From assembly GCA_033675545.1 (NCBI GenBank), contig JAWDGP010006665.1, forward strand, positions 256,001 to 320,000: a stretch of 64,000 bases of DNA. The letters run 5' to 3'. Of this stretch, positions 1 to 11,700 are shown in pieces. The first letter of the stretch is position 1, and each line of letters starts with the position of its first letter. The notes under the pieces are model-generated. The model did no database searches, was not told the origin of the DNA, and worked only from the letters and a program-made list of their open reading frames with translations. The position numbers were made by a program, and so were the translations under genes. The DNA is from Elysia crispata. Taxonomy: Eukaryota; Mollusca; Gastropoda; Plakobranchidae.

Positions 1-2709
1 AGTTGTAGGAGAAAAAGTTTCAAAGAAATCAACCCGCTCAACTTGTGAATAACCTTTGGCTACATAGCGAGCCTTGTATGTTTCATTTCCCTCTTTGTCA
101 GTTTTCACTGCGTAGACCCATTTACCACCTACAAGTTCTCTATCTTTTGGAAGAGGCACTACATCAAAAGTCTCATTCTCTTTGAGAGCTTTCATTTCTT
201 GCATCATTGCAGTTTCCCATTTACTTGCGTCATTGCTAGAAATGGCTTCACAATAAGATTGTGGTACATCAAAGTTAGCACTGTAACAATAATGAGTTAT
301 AATGTTCAAATGATCACTTAGTTCATCATCATTACAACAGTAATCATCTAGATATTTAGGTCTTGTTGTTTTTCTCTTACTAGGTCTGTTATCAGTTACC
401 CCTGTTTGAGTTGAAGGTGATGCTGATGTGAAAACATCTTTCTCTGTGTCTTCTTCAAAACCATCATCTTCACTTTGTAAAGTTTCATCACTTTTTGAAT
501 AATGATTGTCTTCAGAATTCCCCCTGTCTATAGTGACTATATTCTGGTCATTTTCATTGTCATTGCTTTGTGCTTTTTCATTGTCAGTGCTGTCAAGAAA
601 TTTTACACGTCTTACCTTTTTGACAATCTCTTTGTCAGGAAAATATATGAGGTAAGCAGGACTGTCCCTATCGTAGCCTACAAATATACCCTTTTCAGAT
701 CTTGGATCAAGCTTTTTGGGATTTTGGTTGAACGCAAAACATGATTCACCAAATGTTTGCATGTTAGATAGATTTGGTTTTCTTCCAGTCATAGCCTGAA
801 ATGGGGTTTTACCAAGTCTAGAATTGAAACACCTGTTTCTTATATAGGCCGATGCCATTACAGCATACGTCCACATAAACTTTGGAAGTTTTGAATCTAA
901 AAGGAGACATCTTGCCATCTCGAACAGTGTTCGCCAGTGGCGCTCAGCTGTTCCATTTTGGTGTGGACTATATGGGGCACTCTTCTCATGGTGAATGAGG
1001 TGTTCAGTTAAAATTGAACTAAATTCTTCTGAAATAAATTCCCCACCTTGATCACTGCGTATCTTTTTCACCTGACCATAGGCACTGAAATCGGACAAAA
1101 ACTTTCTGAAAGCTTTACATGTATCGCTTTTTTGTTTTAGAAAGTAAACAGCTGTGCAGTTAGAAAAATCATCAACACAAATAAGTGCATATCTAAAGTT
1201 GTCCTTAGCAATTGGATCAATTGGTCCTGCTAGATCAATGTGTACAAGTTCTAAGGGCTTAGATGCTCTGCTGTCTGGTTGTCTATTTCTAGCATCACAC
1301 ATTTTACCTAATACACATGTCTCACAGTTCAGATTTGGATTTCTGTCACCAACTATCTTAATGCCAATAGCTTCTTCTTCTAACTTTAGAATGTCAGGTG
1401 CGTTGCAATGTCCTAGAACTGCATGCCAACCCTTAAGCGTATTTTTCTTACATGTTTGATGTTGCAAGGTGTTGATGTAGTATAAGTTCTTAGTCTTGCA
1501 AATTTTGAAGATATGTTCTTTGAAGCTTAGGGTCCCTGAGGAGTTGGAAAAGCTCACAGTTGCGCCTGCTTTAGTCGCGGCTGGAACCGAGATAATGCTT
1601 TGCTGAAAGCTTGGCACGTAGAGAGCGTTCTTTAGGGTGAGCTCTCGATTCACTCCTTCATGGTCTTGCAACAGAACTGTCGCATCTCCTTGTGCAAGGG
1701 CCACGTTGCTGGCTTTGGTACCATCAGCAAGTTGAATGACGTGGTTCTCTGGAACAAAGGAGCTGTTGAAGCAAACAAATTTATCTTTGGCGTTAATGAT
1801 GTGGACTGTAGCACCACTATCAATGAGAAAGGAGTTCTCATGCTGGCTTGTGTCAGTATTTGAACTGACAAGGAAGGCAAAATTGTGATGACTAGATTGT
1901 GTGTCTGTGCACGATTTCGCTGACTGATATTGTTTGTTCTGTTTGTTTTTAAATCTGCAGAATTGAGTGTCATGGGTGCTCGAGTTGCAGAATGTGCAAT
2001 ACCTCGAACTTTGCTGACTTTTGTCTTGTTTTCTCTGTTTATAGCATTCAGCTAAATTGTGTGTTTTGCTTTTGCAAAATGAACACCATTTAGATTTGGC
2101 GTTTGATTTTGGATTATTTTTCATGACCATAACTGATGATGGTGCTTGCTCGTTGCATAGCTTCTCAGTGTCCTCAAAATTCCTCAGCTGAATTTTGAAA
2201 TCAAGGAACTTTAGGTTGTCTTCCTTTTGATTTACCACTGCTACAAAAGGTTTGTACTGGTCGGGCAGAGCTTTCATTATCATTGCGATGAGTAGGCTGT
2301 CACTTATAGTTTCACCTGTCTCACGTAGCTGTGCAGCTAGGGTTTCTGCTCTGACAATGAATTCGGTTAAAGTTTCTCTGGTGTTAAATCTCAAAGATGT
2401 CAGCTCTGTGTATAACGTGATAATTCGTGGCTTACCTTTAGGAAGGTAGTGATCTCTCAGGATTTTGAGGGCCGCTTTTCCATTATCTCTTGCATCTCTG
2501 ATAATCAGAGAAAGAGATTTATCGTCCAAACATTGGATGAGTTCAGCAAATGCTTCTGCATTCTTTCCAGCATCGACTGAGTCTGTGCTGAAGATGTCGA
2601 TTAAACCTCGAAGGCGCATGTAACCTAGAAATTTTATTTCCCAAAGTTCATACTGTCTTTCGTTACCATCAAAAATGGGCAACTTGTAGTTTCTTTGTGC
2701 TGCTGCCAT
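1..2709 (-). CDS. Ty1/copia retrotransposon Gag-Pol polyprotein, 5' part, open to window edge
   Basis: The frame opens at an ATG at 2709 and has no stop codon down to position 1, giving 903 codons; the rest of RT and RNase H lies outside the window. In order it shows a UBN2-type Gag; two CX2CX4HX4C zinc knuckles (about residues 198-245); an aspartic protease motif DSGAT (about residue 300); an integrase with an HX3H...CX2C zinc-binding region followed by a catalytic core with D, D and E in the settings HIDLAGP, SDQGGEF and QNGTAER; an acidic linker; and the start of a copia-type reverse transcriptase (WVYAVKTDKEG, KARYVAKGYSQ, FSPT). The single Gag-Pol frame and the order PR-INT-RT are diagnostic of Ty1/copia. 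No frameshift or stop was found on reading every codon, so the copy may be young. It lies antisense to the adjacent DHX29 gene. Confidence 0.95.
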   Translation of the reverse strand, partial: MAAAQRNYKLPIFDGNERQYELWEIKFLGYMRLRGLIDIFSTDSVDAGKNAEAFAELIQCLDDKSLSLIIRDARDNGKAALKILRDHYLPKGKPRIITLYTELTSLRFNTRETLTEFIVRAETLAAQLRETGETISDSLLIAMIMKALPDQYKPFVAVVNQKEDNLKFLDFKIQLRNFEDTEKLCNEQAPSSVMVMKNNPKSNAKSKWCSFCKSKTHNLAECYKQRKQDKSQQSSRYCTFCNSSTHDTQFCRFKNKQNKQYQSAKSCTDTQSSHHNFAFLVSSNTDTSQHENSFLIDSGATVHIINAKDKFVCFNSSFVPENHVIQLADGTKASNVALAQGDATVLLQDHEGVNRELTLKNALYVPSFQQSIISVPAATKAGATVSFSNSSGTLSFKEHIFKICKTKNLYYINTLQHQTCKKNTLKGWHAVLGHCNAPDILKLEEEAIGIKIVGDRNPNLNCETCVLGKMCDARNRQPDSRASKPLELVHIDLAGPIDPIAKDNFRYALICVDDFSNCTAVYFLKQKSDTCKAFRKFLSDFSAYGQVKKIRSDQGGEFISEEFSSILTEHLIHHEKSAPYSPHQNGTAERHWRTLFEMARCLLLDSKLPKFMWTYAVMASAYIRNRCFNSRLGKTPFQAMTGRKPNLSNMQTFGESCFAFNQNPKKLDPRSEKGIFVGYDRDSPAYLIYFPDKEIVKKVRRVKFLDSTDNEKAQSNDNENDQNIVTIDRGNSEDNHYSKSDETLQSEDDGFEEDTEKDVFTSASPSTQTGVTDNRPSKRKTTRPKYLDDYCCNDDELSDHLNIITHYCYSANFDVPQSYCEAISSNDASKWETAMMQEMKALKENETFDVVPLPKDRELVGGKWVYAVKTDKEGNETYKARYVAKGYSQVERVDFFETFSPTT

Positions 2710-2742
2710 AGTGAAGCTTTTATTCTTGGTCTAGATCGTGAC

Positions 2743-2756
2743 CTGGGCCCATAACC
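2743..2756 (-). other. Primer-binding site, complementary to the tRNA-iMet anticodon arm
   Basis: The plus strand reads ctgggcccataacc, which equals the anticodon-arm sequence of eukaryotic initiator tRNA-Met (anticodon CAT inside). On the element's own strand this 14-base block directly follows the 5' LTR. Drosophila copia is known to prime from an internal half of tRNA-iMet, so this is the expected PBS type for an animal copia element. Confidence 0.85.
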
Positions 2757-2958
2757 TGTTAATCAGTCATCACTTACTTTTAACAATCATAGACAGGACA
2801 AATAAAAAAAATGGAGAAGGTGAAGAGAGCAGGAAGAAGGGATATCTAAAGGTAGAAAAACCCGGATAATAACATAGGAAATGTGTAGTCTAATGACAGG
2901 TCGAGAATTTAACAAATACAACATTCTATCAATGATGAGGTTACATGAACAGTCAACA
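2757..2958 (-). repeat. 5' LTR of the copia element (about 202 bp)
   Basis: On the minus strand the block would start TGTTGA and end TTAACA immediately before the PBS, which gives the usual TG...CA ends and a 5-of-6 terminal inverted match. The inner boundary is firm because of the PBS. The outer boundary at 2958 is inferred from the TGTTGA motif, since the 3' LTR lies outside the window and cannot be compared. Confidence 0.6.
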
Positions 2959-3184
2959 TAGGCTTCTGTGCTTCTTTTTTACTCTAAAATTATTCTATTC
3001 TTTAAGTATATGAAATTTGCCCTGATCTATAAGTTACGAAAATATTTCCTAAATTTCAATGTTTCTGCATGTTTGTTATGTTGAAACATGATCAAACCAT
3101 AAAATAACTGAACATTTTTAAGCCATATGGTCACTGAATTGCAGGCAAACTTGATTCTAATTTTTATCATATTGTTGTTTCCAG

Positions 3185-3274
3185 GTCTTTTATCTTGAAG
3201 ATGCCATAGAGAAGACAGGCTATGTGGTAGATGATGACTCACCTTATACTCTTAGAGAGAACCAACTTGTGAAG
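3185..3274 (+). other. DHX29: DHX29 exon a (fragment residues 1-30)
   Basis: Acceptor tttccag and donor gtaatt flank a 90-nt phase-0/0 exon that starts [15 protein letters not shown], aligning with the linker after the first RecA domain in DHX29. Confidence 0.88.
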
Positions 3275-4648
3275 GTAATTGCCCAATCAGACCAGTGAAA
3301 TAAATTCCTAATTAATTCTAATCATGGTTGTAAGTCCTTGTTTAAAATCCCTCAGTCTGCTTAACAAATGGGCTATACATTTCAAGACAATCACTTTAGA
3401 TGAGATTTATTTACCTGTAAGACTGTTTTGTAAGCCTGATCAAAGAAGAGATTTATGTTAAGTTTCCTGAAGGTCTGGTCATATGTGAAGCTCTCTCAGG
3501 GTCTGGTCAATATGTGAAGTTTGCTCAGGGCCTGGTCATTAATTGTTTTTCTTTTTTATAATTGTTGTCTTTACAAAAGCTGCCTCAGAATTGTATACTG
3601 AATAACTTTACCAGACTTTGCTTCTTTTTTAAAATTGTAATGGCCTTTGAATGCCTAAGACTTTAAGTTTTAAGCTATTTGCAATAGTTTGGGCATCACC
3701 TGTTGAGGTTTTTTTTTTCTTTAACTAAAGGGAATCCTATATTTTCACGTATAAATATTATGTGGTATGAGATGGTACCTTTTGAATCATGTTAAAGCCA
3801 ATAAAAAAAAAAGTGAAGAGGAGGAGGAGAGACCAATGAACAAAGCATAAAATGCAGTAAAAGCTTTTATATTTTTCTTGCTGACTCACAAAATTCAGGA
3901 GGACAGAGCTCAAGTTGAGATCACTGGCAAGGGAGGCAACACTTCTACACAGAATCTGACTTGGACAAAGGAGGACATCAGCAAGATTGACAGAGTAATT
4001 CATCTTTGAATATGTTGTGATTGTTGATGGAGGGTATTATTTAGTCTGTTCATGTCAAGGTAATCTTAGATATTTTTCGATCAACACCTGACGAAGTAAA
4101 GAATATTAAGTGAGATCTCAAATATTGGCCTGCCTTTATGTCTAACATGGAAAGGGTTTAACACTCAGTTCTACCACACCTTCACAAAAGTACAAATGTT
4201 TCCATTTTTTTTTTACTTTCGTATAATTTCCTGCTAGCTGGTAGAAGCAAGGGTGAAAAATATAGTTTTTAATTTTATTTTTTTTTTGCATTGATCTCTT
4301 GTTTTAAAATCCATTTTTTAGCTTTTTTAAAATCTTTTTGAATCAGAGCAGTTGGAACTTTTAAAAAGTTGTCATTTTGTACTTGAATCTTGGAATTTTG
4401 AATTCCTCAACATTCACCAACCAATAGACATACATTTTCGTGTCTTAAGATAAAAGAAATTTATATGAAAGAACGTTTCATATTGCAAAATAAATATATA
4501 TGGCAAGATTTAAGAAAAAAATAATGCAAGAAAAAAAAATACAAATGAAATGAACAATCAGCATAACTAAATTAATTATCAAAAAGAAAAAAAGTTCACG
4601 TTTACCTGATGGTGACAAACATAAAGTTCTGCAGACATTAAGTTTCTG

Positions 4649-4699
<51 letters not shown>

Positions 4700-5708
4700 C
4701 ATGATAATTATTCAACTAGTTATTTTTGACCTTGCTTTAATTGCTCTATGTAATTTTAAAAGATCGCTATAGTTGTGTAAACATTGCATGAATGTAAAAA
4801 ATACCTATACCTTGTCTTTTCTTAGTCGTTTTTATGCTTATTTGAATTATTGACGACTTGGTTCCTCCTTCCTCAGACAGATCTTTCACCTGATAAATAT
4901 TGTCTGCGCACAAGAAACGCTATCACCCGCCTGAACCTGAACAGGATCAATTTAGACCTAATTTCCGTGAGTATCATACGCCACAAGATGTTATGTGGTT
5001 GGAGATTTTACATTTTAACACAATGAGGGTTTTCGGCTGATCCAAGAGTCATTGTTTTTCAGGGAAATGCTGTGTAAAAAAAAACTGAAATAAAAATTTT
5101 ATTAACTTTGGCCCACTCTTGGTCAAACTAATAACTTTTTGTAAACTTGAAGAAGCCATAATAAATACTGATGAACAGTGAACAAACATAAGTAGCAGTC
5201 ATTTAGTAATGTAACAAAATAAAAAAAAAATAAGAAAAATTTGATTCATTGCGACTTACTTTCTTGTCCCTAACACTAACATCCTTGATCAATCTAACTT
5301 TGAAAAAAAATGCTGAGACTTCTAAATTGCTTTACTATTTTCCTGAAAATTGACAAATACTTTCACAGATAAATGCACGTTTGAAAGTCAATTCGTTCAA
5401 ATATTCATTTGTAGAAATATTGGAGACCCTTACTTTGATATTATTATTATTACGGCACTTGTTAGTATTTGATTTTAGTTTTACAAGTCACCTCTGAAAG
5501 TGGTGAAAATTGTCTCACTTGTATTACTAAAGCTAGGAGTTGCTACTGGTGGAACAGTGATCAGTAGTTCATTCTCCCCCAAGTCAGTGGCACCCTTATT
5601 CACTATTTGTGACAAGGCCAAGTAACTTCGGCCTTCCTCCCTCCCTCCCTCTCTGTCTGTCTCTCTGTCTGCCTGTCTGTCTGTCTGTCTGCCTGTCTGT
5701 GTGTGTGT

Positions 5709-5767
<59 letters not shown>

Positions 5768-8700
5768 ACTCTCTCCCTCCCCCCCCCTCCCTCTGCTGAC
5801 ATAGAAATTTGATTTAATAGACACAAAGTAATATTTTTATATTCAGTAAACATGCAGTTTTATTTTCATTTGAATTTATTCAAACCTATGAAGAAAAAAA
5901 AGATGTAAAGTTTTGGCATAAATTATTATATTGCTAAACCAGAACCTCTAGTGTTTGAAGGAATAATAGTTATTAACTTTTCTACAGACTTAGTTGAGCA
6001 CTATCTGCTTCACAAATTGCAAGGTTCTTATTAGCACTTTTGAAAAAAGTAATACAGATTAAACAGACGTTTTTTTTTTCAATTTGTTTAAAAAACAACA
6101 GTGGAAAATTCTTTAGTTTTTAATCAGTATATAAAAAAAGATAATGTTAATTTTTAAAAAAAAGTTTGACTATCCGAATTTGGTCTTACAGGACCTGCTT
6201 ATGCACATAGAGTCATCTGCTCCTTTCTGTGACATAGAGGGGGCTGTGCTCATTTTCCTTCCAGGCCTGGCAGACATTCAGGAGCTGTATGAGATGCTCA
6301 CTACCCAGAGGCATTTCAGTGATCCGTCCCGGTAAGATGTAGAACTGGGTAACTTATAGTTGGATAGACACGAGGTGAGGAATATGGAATGAGTTATAAA
6401 ACAGTTATGTATTTTATGTGTTATATGAGAACAGAGATTTAAGGTGAAAAGAAGAAGGTATTGAACAAGTCAAAGCTTATTATTTGATTTCTTTCAGTTT
6501 CAGAAGTAATTTAAACATTTTGTATTTTTTTGAGATGGTTTAGCAGTTAATGTATTTTTTTTTTCTGTACTCTTCTTTTCAAGCTCCAGTTCAAGCATTC
6601 ATGAATCAACAATATACTAATTCAAACCAGAGGCTTTGATGATTAAAATCTCATTCTATGTTAAAAAAAAAAATCTATTTGGCTTCTGGTCAGGCCAAGG
6701 GTAGACCTGTTTTGATAAGATTTGATCCTAAAAGGAACACAAGGTAGTCCTTCTTGGAATCAAACCATAACCTTTTCATGTGCAAGAGATTTTCTGCTTG
6801 AGCCAGCTCAAACCAAGGGTTTTGCTGGTTAGATGAGGTTAAATCTTGTCATCAGAAATATCAAAAGCTGCCCTGAGATAATAATCTCTTTCATGTGTCA
6901 TGTCTGTTTGTTTCAGGTACCAGATCTACGCTCTTCACTCTGTATTGTCTTCCCAAGATCAAGGGCGTGTTTTCTTGCTGCCTCCACCTGGTGTCAGGAA
7001 AGTTGTCATAGCTACCAACATTGCTGAGACAGGCATCACTATCCCTGATGTGGTCTATGTTATTGATAGTGGCAAAGCCAAGGAGAATCGGTAAGAAGGG
7101 TTGATGATATTCTTTGCTCTATTTTATTATCTTTATTAAAAAAAAACGGTGAAAAATAGATATATTTCAGCTTCATGTTTTTTAGTGTCTGAAAGAGATT
7201 ACAAATTTTTTTTTTTATTTGAAAAAGGTAAAAAAAACTGAGAGAAATTTAAAATTTTAAGTTTCCAATTCAAATTTCTAACATTTGATGCTCATAGACA
7301 AAAAAGGTCATAAGGGGCTTGCATCTAGAAAAGAAAATGTCACTAATCACAAAGTCTCACCTTACTCACACATACACCCCAGGTACATGGAAACAAGTCA
7401 GATGAGTGCATTGGAGGAAGTTTTTATTAGTCGAGCCAATTGCCAGCAGAGAGCAGGCCGAGCGGGTCGTGTCAGACCTGGCTTCTGTTTCCGCCTATTC
7501 ACACAGGTTCAGCATATGGCACTGAAGGCTTACGGGACTCCAGAACTCTTGAGGGTGCCACTAGAGGAGTTATGTCTTAATATCATGGTAGGGCTCTTGT
7601 AGGGAAGATAACTATCTTTGACTTTTATCTTTAAGAATAAGATTCTGTGCTGTAAGGCAATGAACTAAAAAGTTCTCATTAGGCAGTTATTGTAAGAATG
7701 TTTCTTTTTCTTGTGATGAAATCTTTAGCAATCAGACACATCTAATATGGCATGCTTTGCATACCATCTTCTTTTTTAATGCAAAGCAAATAGTAACAGT
7801 TTATGATAGCAGAAGATCCTTTATGAAGTGAAAGCTGTGAGGTTGCAAAACAGTATTTTTCCTTTTCCTTTTTCTGTGTTGTCATGTTCTCAATACTTAT
7901 TATCAATATAGGTTTGGTTAACTTTTAGGAGTAAGAAATGAAGAATAAACCAGCATTGCTGTAAATTATACTTTCTGGCTCATGTTACCCCTTTTCTTTC
8001 CCTGTGCCTCAGAAATGTCGATACGGCCATCCTCAACAGTTCCTGCAGGGGGCCCTTGATGCACCATCTGCCTTGGCTGTTACGAGAGCAATGGGGCTCC
8101 TCCGAGAGGTTGGGGCCTGCCTGACAGATGATGCAACCTTGACCCCATTGGGGCACCACCTTGCTGCTCTCCCGGTAGATGTTAGGATTGGCAAAATGCT
8201 GATCTTGGCAGCCGTTTTTGGCTGTCTGGAGCAAGTGGTGAGTGGTTTTGTTTGTGACTTGAATATTTTGGTAGAGCTGGTACTGAAAGTTTATGAGTTT
8301 TTTCGACATCAAAACCATGATATAAATAAAAAAAAATGAGAATGATTAGTTTATCTGGTAGGCATTGAAATAATGTATGAAGGTAATATAGATTGGCATT
8401 GGTCTTTTGGTACAGATTAAATCTTTTTTCTAAATAGAAAATACTGTCAATGTCTATTTATTTTCTGTAATACAGACACATTTGTCACATTTCATTTTTC
8501 CTGTCCTTTTTTATTTTTTTTTTATAAGAGAACCACAGAGGTGTCTCAACATAGATGAGCTTTTTTTATTTCATGCTATTTAAACTTTGTTCATGTATGG
8601 ATAATGACAAAAGTTAATGCTATGGAATAAATATGGTAAAAGTATGGTAGAAAATGAGAGGATAAAATGAATGGCTGGAAATGGATGGGAGAAGTGGAAA

Positions 8701-11700
8701 ATTGCTAGATTATTTTCAAAGATTAAATTGTAAACTATGCTATGGAAAAAAATGTAGTGAAATTAGCAGAGGAAAATTGCCAAACTGACCTTTTTTGGGG
8801 GGAAAATTGAATGAAGTTTGTGGTGATATTTAGATAAGAAGGCTGAAGGTTAGAGCTGGAAATTTATTAATCTAGATAATTGATCACATTTTCTTGACAT
8901 GTTGAGTCATGATGTTTGTTTTGAAAGTGATATGAGTCAGCTTCAATAAGGAAAATTTTGGGATTGATTTCTCCCTCAGCATTAAAATTCTTTTGCTGTG
9001 ACTAGGAGCATGAAGGCATTAACCCTGATGTCAGTAAAAGCCTTATTTGAGCGTGTAAGGTCCACTTCATTCATATGTGAGTTTAGCGCCTCATTTTTTT
9101 CTTCTGTCCAGCCCGAAAGAGACTTTAGTTTGGTATGCAGTAAGGCCTGAGATTGCTGTGTTGTAGATGAACAATAGCTGACCACAAACAATTTCTATGA
9201 ATAAAATGAATGACCTTAACTGTAATTTCCTTTTATTTTCAGGCAGTGATTGCTGCAGCCATGACAGACAAGCCACCTTTTGTAGTTCCTTTGAGCAAAA
9301 AGTCTGAGGCTGATACGGCCAAGCAGGCATTGTCATTGGCTAACTCTGATCATGTGACTCTACTCAAGGCTTTTGTTGGGTTGGTAACTCTTCACGATCA
9401 TTCAGAATAGTCCATGTAAAACTGATTTACAAAAAAAGTAAAAAAATATTTTTTTTGTATACAATTAGAGCTCACTTTTTTCACTTGACTTATTGCTTGG
9501 AAACTCAGTGATCTGGCAAAATCTCTTTCAAATTAATAGAAATTGAATTGGAACATTGTATGGATTTTTGATTTTGAAGTTTGGACTCTAAAACAGATTT
9601 CTTCCTGCTTTTTGAGTTTTTAAATTTTAGTTTGAAAGTGATATTTTTTTCATTTAATACTTTTGTAATAATAGCATGAGAGAGTGAAAAAAAATCATTT
9701 GAGCAGCATTTCAATTTTGTAGCTGTAACTTCTGACACTATTTGATTAATCACTGATCCAGAGTTTAATGTCATATTTCTCCATGTTTGTTACTGGTTTT
9801 CTTTTTACAGGTCATTCGTGAAATATAGTATTTAGAGCAAACTATTGATCTCTTATAATGAACTTCAAAGCTGGGTTTTCTTTTAAAAAAAATCTGTGTA
9901 ATCCCTGCAATTTGCGATAACTTAAATTACTGTATTCTACTTTACACTAACAATGAATGTGAATTTCCTGCTCTTTATAAACTCCAAACTATAGCTGGCG
10001 TAAAGCTCGACAGGAAAGCAAGTCTGCAGAAAATTCGTTCATCAATAAAAATTTTTTGAAGAGATCAACACTAATGGATATAGAGGTAAATTAAGTCAGT
10101 CGAACAAGTTACATAAGCAAGTTTGTATTGGAGTAATAAAGACTAAGAATTGAAAACACCGTTTGATAGAGGTCATTAGTTAGGATTACCACATAAAAAA
10201 ATAGTTTCTTTTGCCACTTGTTAGACTGCAAATATGATCTAATCTAATCAGCTTTATTATTCTTTGCAATAAGACTGATCATTTAATTCCATAACGACAA
10301 TTTTCTACCTGTGTCTCCCTCCTTTTCTACTGTTAAATAGTTTTCATGAATTTTGCACTTATTTTTCAACACCTATTGATATTACACTGTTACGATTGTC
10401 ATGAAAATATTGGTTTTGTAAAATAACTGCTTTCTGCCTTTAGAGCGTGTGAGGTCCTCAAGCACTTAGTATGAATGTTCATTTTCCTCAATGCTTTTCT
10501 TATGTCTCCCCTCTGTCTTACACCAGAATGTGTCGAGAGACCTAGTGAAGCTTGTGGGCAGTATTGGGTTCAGCTCAACAGACTCACACCACAACTACTC
10601 TAGTTTTTCTGCTGGGGATCAGCCCAGCTCAGGGGAGGTTCTGGCTATCTCTAATGTGAGGACAGCATCCAAGGATGAGTTAGGCCAAAATTCTGTCGCA
10701 ATCATCAAAGCAGTCCTTACTGCAGGACTTTATCCTCAGGTTTGCTTACTTAAACACCACAGCTGTTACAAGCCAAGCTGCTTTACATTTTGAAATTTTA
10801 AGAATTCTAAGTCAAGGTGTAAGTTAAGCAACTAGATCAATAATTCAAATTTGTTTATGGTACCTATAAATGATGAGCTAAGAGGGCAATGCACTATTTT
10901 CCTGAGTATGGCTCATTAGGCATTAGAATCTGTCTCAATGTATCACTTGAGTTTCATTATTGTGTGTTAAACATACTGTTTATGTAAATAGTCGTAAACT
11001 GATCTTGATGTATTTTCCATGTGCTTTTCCAGTTTCATGAAAGTCTCTGACTTAGTGACTTTGCCTTGACATAGAGCCTCTTGGTTGGAATTTTGCATTT
11101 TTACTCTTTATATTAAGAGTAATGAAAAATGGTCAGGGTCTAAACTCTTCTGCTGAGAAAATCTTCCTACTACATCAAGTCTTGACCTCAACAGGGAATC
11201 TCTTGTGTATTTTTTAAGAAACCCATGCAGACAATTTAAAAAAATCGTTGTCAACTTATTAAGTGAGGAGTCTCAGGGATTTTACTTATATGATTGTCTC
11301 AAGCTAACTGTTTTGTCGCTCTGCCCTCAGGTTGGCCAGGTTTTGACAACTCCTTCAGTGGATGTGAGTGAGCAGTCAAGTTGCCTGGTGGAGACATCGC
11401 AGGGCGTGGCACAGGTGCATCCTTCCTCTGTCAACAGGAACTTGGCCCTCACTGGATCCTGGCTTGTCTATCATGAGAAGGTCAGTAGTCTCTAACATTC
11501 TTTCTATTTGCTGAAAATGCTGTTGTAGTCTTCTTTGTTGCAATCTGTTTCAAAGGATACTCTGTCTCTCTATTGACTGCTATAAGCTTCAAATGATAAT
11601 ATGATCACTTGAAACAATCAATATGATCACCATTTGAAACAATCAATATGATCACTTGAAACAATATTTTTCAGCAATTTTCATTTTGCATATTTTTCTT

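Noticed and set aside
1650..1973. Minus-strand 107-residue frame and overlapping plus-strand frames at 502-2449
   Set aside because: Shadows of the copia polyprotein in other frames.
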